From Anaeramoeba flamelloides (Eukaryota; Metamonada; Anaeramoebidae), in contig JANTQA010000057.1 of NCBI GenBank assembly GCA_027625915.1, forward strand, positions 10,044,001 to 10,108,000: DNA of 64,000 nucleotides, written 5' to 3'. Shown piece after piece: positions 48,971 through 60,500 of the stretch; position 1 is the stretch's first letter, and the number at the start of each line of letters is the position of its first letter. The position numbers and the translations under genes are program-made. The notes beneath the pieces are model-generated. The model did no database searches. It was not told the origin of the DNA and was given only the letters and a program-made list of their open reading frames with translations.

Positions 48971-51900
48971 ATCACCAAATAAGTAAATTTAAAACAAAAA
49001 AAGTATAAAGAGAAATTCTAAATATAAAAATGATTGCTAAAAAAAATTACTTACATTTATCAATGTCACTAACCGAAAAAAAAGTTGAAATTTTGAAAAA
49101 TTTTCGATTGTTGTTTTTTTCTTTTCGATCCCTTTTTGAATATTTATTCAATAAATGTTCCTTGAAACACACAGATAAATAATATATATAACGAATTACT
49201 CAATTATAAATGATTCTTCAATTACTTTTATCGATAGTTAAATTTTTAAAAAATGAAGAAAATAAAATAACTATTTTACCTTTATACCAAATTAGTAACA
49301 TAATCTTATTGTCATATAATAAACCAATAAACCTGTAAACTAGTATTCTATTTAATTAATTTTGCATTTTTTGTTTAATTTTAAAGAGGAATTTCCAAAT
49401 TAAATTTTAATTTTTTTTAAAAAATTTATCAATTATACCAGTTACAAGAGTATAATTTCAATAAATAATAACCAGATAATTATCAGTAAATAATTAACAC
49501 CAAAAAAATTACAAAATTTAATTTAGAAAATTAAATTTTTTTAGATTTTTTCTAAAGTTGAAATTTTTGATTTTTAGAGTAAACACATGTGTAATTTACA
49601 AAAATAAAGAATATATCAATTTTTTTATTATATGATTTTTTGAAGTTTTTGGATTTTTTTTCTTTTATATTTGGTAAATAAATATTCCCAAACTTAATTT
49701 TTAATTTTTATTTTTGATTAATTATCTTTTTTTTTTTTAAAAAAAAGATCACAGGCCTTTATCTCATGAACTTAAAACAAATATTTTTTAATCATGCTAA
49801 AAAAAAAAAAAAAAAAAAAAAATTGATTTTCTTTTTTGCCAGAAACAAGTCTTTTTGGTTCCTAAAATGTTATTTATGAAATGTATAAAAAATAATATTT
49901 TACCGTCTATCAAAACACTTATGTGAAATTTTATTTACTTTCAATTTCAAATCTAAAAACTTCTCGTTTAATGATAATTTCAAAATTTATCATTTTCGTA
50001 GACATTGTATCATTAATCCAGGATTGGTAAAATTCCCAAACTACTGAATTGACTTCCTAGAAATAAAAATCAAAAATTTTATTGTTTTTTTGAAATCTAT
50101 CTTTACCCAACAACCAAAAAATGAAAATATTTTAACCCCCTTTGACCAACCAGGATGAAAGATCTTTCAAAGTCTTTATTATTTTTTGCTTTAGGATTTG
50201 ACTTGAGAATATAATCCAATTTTTTAAAAAGTTGTAAAAAAATTTTAATTAAAAATTATTTGTTTTTATTGTGTTGGCTGTGGGAAAATTTATTAAAAAT
50301 TAAATTATAAAGATCTTCATACTTTTTCAAATTTTAGGTTGTGTAACCAGGCTAATCTATATAAAGATATAATGGTTTATTGTAACTGGAATGTGAATTA
50401 TAATTTCTTTAAACAAGTTTACTCAAATTTTAAACAAGAAGAGTTAGACAATTTGAGAAGAGATCAGAAAAGAAATCGGAAAAGGATTCTAGAGATTTCA
50501 TAGTTGCTATTTTATGTTTGCGGTTTTGAAAATTTTCAGAATTCTAATTTTTTCATCTTTTTTTAGACTTAAAGTCTTTAAGAACATTAATCGAGATTTA
50601 TTATTTTTTATTTTTTGGTAACTTTCAAATATAGAATATATTGAAAAAATTTATGATTGGGATTCAATTTTAAACTTTACTATTGAAAAGCCTACTTCTA
50701 AAATGGAAAAGTAACATATATTAATTTTATTCTTTGCCAAATTTGAATCATGCTATCCCAATTATATCCAACTTGAGCTAATTTACTCAAGTACTTTTTG
50801 ACTGTAGTGTGAATCTTCGTTTAATATCAATTTCCAAATAAAACAGGATATTAAATTATCAAAAAATCCACAAAATAATGAAATTAATTGTAGATCTGAT
50901 GTAATTTTATTTTTGATTATTATTTTTATTTCTTAATAAAAATAATTTTAGAAGACTTTTCATATAAAAATTTTTTAATTTCTCATTTTATTATAAAAAA
51001 TTTTTGAAAACACATGTTTTAAAATGATTTCTTAATTTTTCAATTTTTTTTGATAAGACAATTGTTAAAGATTTATTTATTTTCTGTAACTCTTCTTGAT
51101 TTTGGAAAAGTTGAGACAATAAAACATATTAAATGATAATTATATATAATAATTTTTATTTAATTCATTTCTTCTTAATTTTTTTAGTTTACTTAGAGTT
51201 CTTATATTAATTTATTATCCCATTACCCCCTTAAATACTAAATTAACCTTTTCAATAATATCTCTCCCTCTTTTAACAACAACAACAACAAAAAAAAAAA
51301 AAAATACACACTAAAAAAGCCAATCCATGCATTCGGGGAAACAAAAGAAATAACTGATAACTAATAAAACACCAATAACTAAAATTATAACCATGCAATT
51401 TCATTTTTCAATTAGAATTAATAGATAATTATTATATGTTTTATTTCCAATCAACTACAAGTAAAGGATAAAAGTAAATGATTATAATTTGCAATTTTTT
51501 TCATAAAAAATTAATCAAAAAAAAAAAAAAAAGAAAAAAATAGGCAGAATTAAAAATTTTAATAAGATACTAAATTAAAATTAATAATTTGTGGTATTAT
51601 TTTTTATTTGAAATTTCATTTCTTAATGATTTTTTAAAATTGAAAATTTTTTATTTGTTTTTATTATTTTTATAATTAATTTATTTACCAACATTTGAAT
51701 CTTTAGAAATAATTAAAAATTGAATTATTTTAGATTTTTTTTTATTTTGAACTATTTTTTTTTTGAAATGTGTTCAAATCACAAAAATTGTAGTTTTTTC
51801 TTGAAATATTTTAGCATTCTCCAAAAATGAAGTGTAAATTTATTTTAAAATATCTTTTACAAACCTAATCCTGATATTGGTAATTAACAGTCCAAAATTA

Positions 51901-52694
51901 TTCTTGGTCATTCATTAATTATTAAAAATTATTCAATTTATTTCTAATCAGGTATTATGTTAATTAAAGATATCAGAGTTTATTGTTATAATTTTTTTTT
52001 TCTTTTAAGTTCGAAAATTGATCTGTTTTTTTTTTTTAATCATATAATACTTATTTTAATTTACACACTTCAACAGTGTTTCCTGAAATTCAATTACCAG
52101 ACAACAAATATTTTTGTTATTAATTAAAAGGAGAAATAATTAGGTTGAAAATTTTAATAAAATTATAAATATGAGTCAAAAAGATTTATAAAAAAAAAAA
52201 AATGAAAAAAAAAAAAAAAAAAATGAAAATATAAACATATTACAAATTTCTTTTATTATTCCAACGAAAATTATGATTGTTTGATTTATTAAATGATTTA
52301 AAAAATACAACATCAAAAGGAAAAATTGTTATATCAATCATTATTTTAATAATTCTTAAAAAATATATCTAATTCTTATCCAAATCCTACATTTTTTATA
52401 AAGATTCCAAAAAATGTGCAAACTGTGGTATATATTATTAAATTCCAAAATTGGTCAATTTTCAAAATTGGAAAAATTAAATTTTTTTCATATTTTTGAA
52501 GACTTTCTCGATTATTATTATTGGTATGAAAGTTTTTAATGGTCTTTTATGCTGTGGGAGGAAAAATCAAAAATATTATTAAGCTATTAGTAGTATCTTA
52601 TTAATTAAATTGAGGAAAATGCGAAATATTGAAATCACTAATACTAAATATTTTTAAAAATTTATCCGAAACCCATTTAACACAAAACTTTAAG

Positions 52695-52740
<46 letters not shown>

Positions 52741-52985
52741 AGTTACAAATAGACTAATTGGTTTCTTAATTTTTTTTTTTCAATAACCTGCCAAAATTTT
52801 TCTAGCATATCATCCAAACCATCCAAAACTTCTCAAACCCACCTTAAAATACTCCAACATACCCGAACATACCTTAACCTTCCTCTAAAACGAATTTTAA
52901 ATAAATAAAATCAATATATTTCAATGAAATTTGATATATTGTTAAAAATGAGTTTTGACCAATTTTGAAATTTAATATTTTTTCC
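48971..52985. other. Non-coding stretch, no gene recognised
   Basis: About 4 kb of very AT-rich DNA. Homopolymer A-runs occur at about 49800-49821, 51289-51304, 51517-51540 and 52695-52738 (the last 44 A). No exon-like segment of protein-like composition and no clear inverted repeat was found. Confidence 0.45.
52695..52738. repeat. Poly(A) homopolymer tract
   Basis: A continuous run of 44 adenines, the longest uninterrupted homopolymer in the window. Length may be uncertain because of sequencing slippage. No retroelement body or target duplication is visible next to it, so it is not evidence of a retrotransposon. Confidence 0.85.
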
Positions 52986-53088
52986 AAAAAGTAATATCTA
53001 AATATTTGAAGTTTTTTACTAAATTTGTGATTTTTCAAAAAAACACAAATTTAGTAAAAAACTTCAAATATTAAGACATTACTTTTAG
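52986..53088. mobile_element. Perfect-stem hairpin element H
   Basis: Arms 53001-53029 and 53044-53072 are exact inverse copies over 29 bp, with a 14-base loop (ATTTTTCAAAAAAA). The fold extends imperfectly outward (AAAAGTAATATCT against AAGACATTACTTTT) to about 45 bp per arm. A perfect stem this long in a drifting AT-rich background suggests a recent very short MITE, or a transcribed hairpin kept by selection. No coding capacity. Confidence 0.75.
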
Positions 53089-53772
53089 CACATGTGTATT
53101 GTAACTGAAAATGAATTAAAAAACAAAAAATATCACTGAAAATTGATTTTCTCTATTGAGTCGAGGATAAAGGTTCCAAAGTGGTGATATTCGTATAAAA
53201 ATCATTATAACCATTAGGAAAAAAAGTGAAACAGGGAAAAAAAAGTAAAACACAGTTTTTAATTGGGAACATTACTGATAATGAAAAGAGAGATCAATTA
53301 AAAAAAAAAAAATGAATAAATAAAGACAAAATGAAGTATGCAGCTCAAAAAAAGTTCTTTTAATACTATCTTTTATATGTAAATTTTTTGGTAAGGGTTT
53401 TTCTTTGATTGAATAATTATTAAAAATAAGTTCAAAATCTTGACCATTTTTGCGATATCCAAAACTACTCACAACAACAATTTCGATAATAAAGTAGATT
53501 TAAATTTATTTATTGGATTGATTGAAAATAATATAATAGATTATTATTTTAAGTTAATTGTTTTCTTCTTTTTATTGATTTTACCTTTCATTTTCAATAA
53601 GGTTCCCAAACAAAAACCCTGCTGAAAATTTTTTTCCTATTTCATTTTTTTACCCAAACAATAATTTTTTTTTTTATTATTATTATTTTTAAAAAAGTAA
53701 GACATTTCCATTAAATATCAGATATTTTACCTTAAACAAAAAACTTCTATATTTCTTTTTTTATCCTAGTTA

Positions 53773-53972
53773 CAGTCAGTTCTACTTTTAAGGCACAAAC
53801 TTTCAAGAAAATTTAAGTCACAAAAACATCTCAAATTAAGGCACAAAATTTGGAATTTTTTTTTTTTTACAATTTATTTTTACTAGAATTTGAATTTTTT
53901 TGCCTTAATTTGAGATGTTCTTGTGCCTTAAATTTCGTTTAAATTTTTGTTCCTTAAAAGTGAAACTGACTG
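53773..53972. mobile_element. Palindromic MITE family B, copy 6
   Basis: 200 bp flanked by TA on both sides (53771-53772 and 53973-53974). The left end is CAGTCAGTTCTACTTTTAAG and the right end CTTAAAAGTGAAACTGACTG. The long arms pair through GGCACAAACTTTCAAGAAAA and its inverse, and CATCTCAAATTAAGGCACAA and its inverse. The arms are highly complementary, so this is one of the youngest copies. Confidence 0.82.
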
Positions 53973-53974
53973 TA

Positions 53975-54899
53975 TAATAATGGATAAATTATTGATTATA
54001 AAAAATTTTGAGAAAAAAAAATGAAAAAAAGTAATTTTTACATAACTGTTATGATAAGAGAGAGAAAAATAAAAAAAATACATCTAAATTAATTAATTTT
54101 TTTTTTTCTCACATTGAGTATTTCATGGTTTAGCAGTTTTTTTCTTTTATTTTGATAATACATAAAATTTCTGGATCACCACAATTTAATAACATCTATT
54201 TAGTAATAGCACACTTGATTTTATCAAATCTTGTTAAAACAGTATTATATTTTCAAAATTAAAGATATACTTTCTTCATTAATTCTGATATATTGAATAT
54301 AAATTTACCCCCCCCTCGATATCAATTAATCAATTATCCTAAACACCGTATTTTTTTTGATTTGAAGAAGATAAAAACTTTACCTCAAAAAAGAAAGATC
54401 CACTAGATAAAAAAAAAAATTAAAAATGGATTATTATCTATTGACTTTACTCCTTTATCAACACAGTTCTATGACTTTTAGCATTCCCAATAAAATTATG
54501 TATAAGATACATATAATTGAAACAAGGTATTACCAAAACAATAAAGTAAAAAAAAAGATTCGTAAACATAAATCATAATCTTTATTTATTTCTAGTTTAT
54601 TATGATGATATAAGCTAAATTTCAAAAATATGGGTCATCATTAGTATTTTCTAAATTATTGGTATGTGTGTTGTGTTAACCAAATATTCTGAACCCAATA
54701 TCTTTTAAAAGTCATTATTGAATATTTAATATCAAGAAACAATCTTCTTTTAATGAAAATTTTCCAAAGTTGAATTCATTTTTTTGCAATTTTTCTTTCA
54801 AAATGATTCCATATTGTTATTTTTATGTTGAATGAACAAGAAAATTTTTGAAAACCGTTAATATTCAAGAGATGAGATTAATTAGCATTCGAGAAAGGG
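53975..54899. other. Non-coding stretch
   Basis: No gene recognised. An isolated run of eight C near 54309-54316 is unusual in this composition. Confidence 0.45.
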
Positions 54900-55317
54900 A
54901 TGGTAAAATTCAAAGAAAGTAAAACACCCAAGAAGTGTTTGCTTCGAAAACAAGTATCAACCAAATTTGCTTTAATGAGTTACAATGGTTCCTTGAAAAG
55001 TGAAGAAATAGCAAGATCAAATAAGATCTTCTTTTCTCTTTCATTTGGAGACAATGTGATGAATGTGATCGTATTCATTTTATCTTTGAGTTCTTTGTTG
55101 TACATTCAAAAAATTGGTTTTGTTTTCACTTTCTTTTCTTTTTCTTTTTCTTTTTCTTTCTTTTGTTGAGATTCTTTTTATCTTGAAAAAGGTATCAAGG
55201 AAAGTTTGGGTTGATACCAAATGGGTAAATAGTAAAAATCTGATAACTCTGATGGAAAGTTGTTTCAAAAGGTTCTTGGAAGCAATGGTGAATCTTAAAT
55301 GGATAATTTTAAGATGA
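54900..55317 (+). pseudogene. Possible gene fragment or decayed ORF, unidentified
   Basis: Two adjacent segments are less AT-rich than the flanks and have protein-like codons. One is an ATG-led frame from 54900 (KTPKKCLLRKQVSTKFALMS, then YNGSLKSEEIARSNK). The other is a stretch at about 55188-55317 in another frame (VSRKVWVDTKWVNSK, then LMESCFKRFLEAMVNLKW) ending TGA. Between them lies a pyrimidine-rich run CTTTTCTTTTTCTTTTTC that could precede a 3' splice site, but no donor gives a convincing join. The short length, the shift of frame and the TGA stop (recognised genes here use TAA) fit a relic better than an active gene. Faint resemblance to Tc1-type transposase segments (SYNG; L-M-E-S...R) is noted but is weak. 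I do not assign a function. Confidence 0.3.
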
Positions 55318-56225
55318 AAAATCATTTCAAAAATAGGGTCAGATTTATTTTTTTCTTTATGGGTTTCTTTTCTCTATTCTTTTATTAGAAATAATAATTA
55401 AAACAGAAAAGGGTGTTTTAGATAGTTATTTTTTAGTTTTAAGTTCTGATTTTTCTGGGTTGAGTTTTGGTATTCACTAAATGAGAAACTACAATTTTTT
55501 TTCAATCAAAAATTTGCCCCTATTTTTGAAATTAAGCTTATATATATATATATATATATATATACCTTATATCCAATAATTGTATAGTAATACAAATTAT
55601 TTTTCTTATTCCTTATTTAACTAATTTGAGTAAGCTATAAAAAGGACACATTTATTATAAACATTATTGATTTTTTTTAACCTAAAGATTTAAATCTACA
55701 ACAATGTGTTCTTCACTTCTCGAATTATAAAGTACTATCTAATCCCAAGATTTTATTATTTGAAATGGTTTTTGTTTGAGAAAGTAAAATTAAAATATAT
55801 ACCAACCCAAATAATCTACAATAAATTTTTAAAAGTTATAAAAATTTTACAAAAAATTGTTTTTTATTTTTAATTTTAATTTAATATCAATATTCTTTAC
55901 AGGTATTAATTCGTTTGAGAGTAGTCTTTAAAAAAGAAGAAAAGTGGGTATTGTAAAGATCTTAAAACTTGCTTAAGGTAAAAAATTAGCATAATATATA
56001 TTAAAATTCTTGATTTTTTATTACTCAAGAAATAACAAAATCCATTTATTAATGAATAATTACTTGTTTGTTGTACTTTGATACAACAAAGGAACCGAAT
56101 ACTTCAAATCTTTAATTTAACAATTTGAGAATAACAACATTGAATACAATTAATTTCTCTCAAAGGTTTTTTATTTATTTATTATTGTTTTTTATTATCA
56201 AATTGTTAAATGAAAACTTTGAGTA
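55318..56225. other. Non-coding stretch
   Basis: Contains a TA microsatellite at about 55541-55563. No gene or inverted repeat recognised. Confidence 0.45.
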
Positions 56226-56712
56226 TAGTAGGGAAAAAAATACCGGACATTAAAAAAATCCCTGAGAAGATTTTTAATTGTGGGTATGGTTAAAATTTTT
56301 GTCTAATTTCAATGAAATCCTTATTATAAATAACCAATTTTTTTATGGGATTAGTAATAAACCTACCTAAAGTCCACCAAAGTAAGGTTTCTCTAGAATC
56401 CTCGAGTAATTGTTTGATAGCCTAATGTTGATCAACTTTTTTCAAAAAACAATCGAGTTTTATCGAGGTTTACTAGAGTTTGGAAAATGATAATTTTTCT
56501 TCTTGTTTCTTGATTGATTGAATGGTATTTTGAACAAGTGTGATTTCATCAATCATCATTCTAATAAGTGGGTGAGTTATAATTGAAAAAGTTCGATTCT
56601 TAAAAAAAGGAATTTGATTGTAAATAAATGAAATTACATAATAATTTTACTAATATTCACAATTAAAAATCTTGTCAGGGATTTTTTTCATGTTGGTATT
56701 TTTTTCACTACT
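56226..56712. mobile_element. Repeat family F, copy 2 (uninterrupted)
   Basis: About 487 bp. Inverted ends are TAGTAGGGAAAAAAATACCG at the left and GGTATTTTTTTCACTACTC at the right. The next inner part, GAGAAGATTTTTAATTGTGG against ACAATTAAAAATCTTGTCAG, extends the terminal inverted repeats. In the interior CAAAAAACAATCGAGTTTTA, TCGAGGTTTACTAGAGTTTG gives the uninterrupted version of the site that is split by A3 at 13.6 kb. No ORF. Confidence 0.75.
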
Positions 56713-56829
56713 CTACCTTTCTTATTAAGGTGATGAGCTTATGAACGGAAACTCTATCTAATAAATAATTATTATTGAATTTAAAAATACAGGAATAAGT
56801 TTTATATTGATCAAAAATACTATATTTAA

Positions 56830-57200
56830 AACCTCTAAAAACTTTATATCGAACAGAACCTATACTTTTTTTTTCTTCTTGTTCCAAGTGAACATCAAAT
56901 TCAAGAGCAAAAATAATATCAATAAGTTCAAATCAATTTTGAAAGTAAAACACCATGATATTTTAAGTAAATTTTAAATAAGGAAGGAATTGAATTAGAT
57001 TATCAATTTTTTGTAATTTAATTTTTTTGAGATTTTTTGAAGATAATTAAAATTTTCTCAAATTTGATCTTCAATTTTTTAAGTGAAAATTGTCCAATTT
57101 GATCCTTTATTTTTAGAATTTCACATTAAATAATATAACTTTAAGAAACCAATATTATCATTTATTTGTTACTCATTTTGAGTTACTTTTTGATTTAATT
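56830..57200. mobile_element. Tc1-like MITE family A, copy 5 (diverged, ends lost)
   Basis: The interior follows family A in the orientation of copies 3 and 4: CTTGTTCCAAGTGAACATCA, AGTTCAAATCAATTTTGAAA, TTTGATCCTTTATTTTTAGA, AACTTTAAGAAACCAATA. Neither terminus is recognisable. It adjoins family F copy 2, an A-F association also seen at 12900-14348. Confidence 0.55.
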
Positions 57201-57552
57201 CATTCATTCTTCTTGAAAAAAGGAACAAAAAACTGTTTTAAATTCGAAAAAAGGGTTTAATAATTCTATATGGGCTCTTTTTATCTAAGTAAACAGAAAT
57301 ATATTATTATTTATGTTCTTGGGATGGTTCAAAAAACGATTAAAATCACAAATAATTTTTTCTGTTTTAGTCTCACAACACAAGTCTGGTTATTAAATGA
57401 ATTAAAAAAATCTTCAATAAAATCTTCTTCAAATAGAAATTAACTTTTTTTTTCATTTTTTATCTATTTCTCTCCTTTTGTAGAAAGAATTTTTGGTTTG
57501 TTAATAATCCCAAAACCTTCTTTTCAAATTACTCGTCCCCATCTTATAATCT

Positions 57553-60500
57553 ATGAGTAGGTCCATCTTAACTCCAAGAAGAAGTAAAATAAAACATGGA
57601 GTTCGAATACGATCAAAAAGAAATGCCAAAAAAGTTAAAAAAATAACAAGCCAAAAAAAGCTTTCTGTTGTCTTAAAAAATGATCTTGAAACACCTTGGG
57701 TTGAAAAACACTCAAAGCTGTTTCCGTATTTAAATCCAAGTGAACTATTGTCTAAGAATAAGAAAGAACAGTTTGAGAAATGGTCAACATTGAGTCTTGA
57801 ACGATCGGTGTTACAAATAAAAATGGATCCAAATTCGTTTACCAAAGAACAAGACATTAAAAAAACAAAAAATTTTCAACCAGTCGGCAAAACTTTAATG
57901 AAAATGATTGTTTCTCAATGGCTAGCTTCAAGTTTGGAAGATTCAAAATCAAATGTAAAAACAAAAACTGAACAAAGAATGAATGAAAAGAATAAATCAA
58001 AATTCCAAGACGAACACAAAGCACAACCAAATCTTTTACCAAATAAATTTCCGTATGAAGGAGAACTAGAAGTCAAGACTAATTCCGTGCCTAAATCTGA
58101 AATTGACTTGAAACCAAAATTAAATTCTAATCTTGAAGATGGTTCAATAAAAGAAAACCAAGAAGAAAAAGAATCAAAACATTTTGATAAAATAAAAGAA
58201 AATGAAAAAGAAAAAGAAAATGAAAACAAAAATGAAAATAAAGATGAAGATGAAAATAATAATGGAAATGAAATTGAAAACAAAGTTAAAGAAGAAAAAA
58301 AAGAAAAAGAAATTGGTATCAAAAATCAGATCCAAAGAAAAAAATTGTGTGTTCCAAACAAACCACTTCCAAAAATTCCACTGGTCTTAAATAATAAGAG
58401 TATTTCCCCAAATGAAAACCCAAAACTAAAACCAAAACAACAAACAAAACATGAAAATGAATTAATTCTTCAAAACAAAACACAAGAAAAATCAAATAAT
58501 CCACAAAAAAAATTAAAAGAACCAACAAAAGAATTACCAAAAACAAATCCCAAGCTTTTAAATCCAAATAAAACAAATGAAAAATCATTAAGGATTTTCC
58601 AAAATATTATTTTCCCTGAAACCCCTATAACATTACCCTGCGCACCAGATTACAAGCCATCAAATAGGATAGTCGATAATTATTTTAAGAACAGGAAAAA
58701 CAGAGGAAGGCCAAAACCAAATTTCAAAACAAAACCAAAATTACATTTAAAATCTAATAAAAACCCAAAACCAAAAATTAATAATGCTTTAAGAATAAGC
58801 AAGATCAAAAAAAGACAAACACAATTAAAGAATTGCAATTTTGAGAATCGAAAGCTATATCATCTAAGAGGTGAAAAAAACATCCGGGTGTCTTTAATTG
58901 AACCCATAAGTAATAATATAAACCATGAAGATGTTTTTATATTGGAACTGAAAGAGAAAATATATACATGGATTGGAAAAAAATCAAATAAAAACGAAAA
59001 AAATTTTGTCATTGAATTTGCAAAAAAAATTAACCAAGAAAAATATAAGGAAAAATTAAGTGTTATTCATTTGTATGATCAAAAAAACGATTTTTTACTC
59101 AATGAAGAAGAAGAAAAGATCGAAGAAGAAGGGGAAGGGAAAGAAGATGAAACAGAAGAAAAAGAAGAAAAAGAAGAAAAAGAAGAAAAAGAAGAAGAAA
59201 TAAAAGAAGAAAAAGAAGAAGAAAAAGAAGAAGAAAAGGAAGATGAAACAGAAGAAGAAGAAGAAGAAAAGGAAGAAGAAAAGGAAGATGAAACAGAAGA
59301 AAAAGAAGAAGAAAAAGAAGAAGAGAAAGAAGATGAAAAAGAAGAAAAAGAAGATGAAAAAGAAAAGATCGAAGAAAATCAACAAATTATTAACAAATAT
59401 TGGAATATTAAAAAAAGTGATATCGAAACTTTTTGGAAATGTCTAAATAATGGATCTCCAAAAGATGTATTATCAGAAAGCCAAAGTGAGCTAAAAAAAA
59501 TTAAATATGAAAATTGGTGGGTCGATCAAATTACTTTATACCAATTCAAAAGGAATGGGAAATTGAATGAAATTTGCCAAGGGTTTATCGAAGGTAGAGA
59601 AATATTAGATCCATCATCGATTTATTTCTTAGTTTCAAATTCTGGATCATTTATTTGGTATGGGAAAAGGGTTAAATGGAGTTTAAAACAAACAGTTAAA
59701 CGGCAAATACCAAGATTAGTGAGCCAATTCAATATCCCTAAGTGGAATCGAGTACAAACGAATTATCAAAATGATGAAGATCCATTATTTAAAATCCATT
59801 TTTTAACTTGGCCAGATTCTATAATTGTAGCATTAAAGTCCCCGCAATTTCGTTCTATAAAAAGTGCTAGAAAATTTAAAATGAAGAATAAAAATCGTTT
59901 CCATTTCTCTAAAATGGTTCAGAAGGAACCAAAAGCAAATGATTTGGAAATTATCCCAAAATTTGAAAAAAATGGTCTTGAGAAAAAAATTTGGATAATG
60001 ACCAAAGATAAAAAAATTGCAATTGATGAAAAATGGTATGGCCATTTCTGTTCAAACATTTCTTTTAATATATCTTTTCATTACTTTTTAAAATTGAATG
60101 GTTATGATGATGATGATTATGGTGGTGGTGGTGGTGGTGGTGATGATTTGAGTAATAATAAAAAAGGAAAACAAAATAGAAAATATGAAAAAAAAAAATA
60201 TGATTTTTATTGGCAAGGAAAAGATTCAAGAATTACCTTTAATAATATTAAACCAATTCTTCAAAACAAAAAAACAAAAACCCAACTTAAAAAAACAAAA
60301 ATAAATGAAAATATTAATCAGTCTGAACAAATAATACTAAAAGAAGGAAATGAATCCTTATTATTTTTTTTTATGTTTAACAACTCTATAATAATTCATG
60401 ATGGTAACAATAATTATAATGGAAACGGGAAATATTGGAACGGTAACGACGAGCCATTTTCAGTCCCTGCACTATACCAAATTAAATCCATAAACAAGAT

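Noticed and set aside
52695-52738. Poly(A) tract as the tail of a retrotransposed copy
   Set aside because: No target duplication or gene-like sequence precedes it, and similar A-runs are common throughout the window.
58202-59446. Several Lys/Phe-rich frames within the Glu/Lys blocks of the villin-like gene
   Set aside because: They are shifted or antisense readings of GAA/AAA repeats inside an uninterrupted 1423-codon gene.
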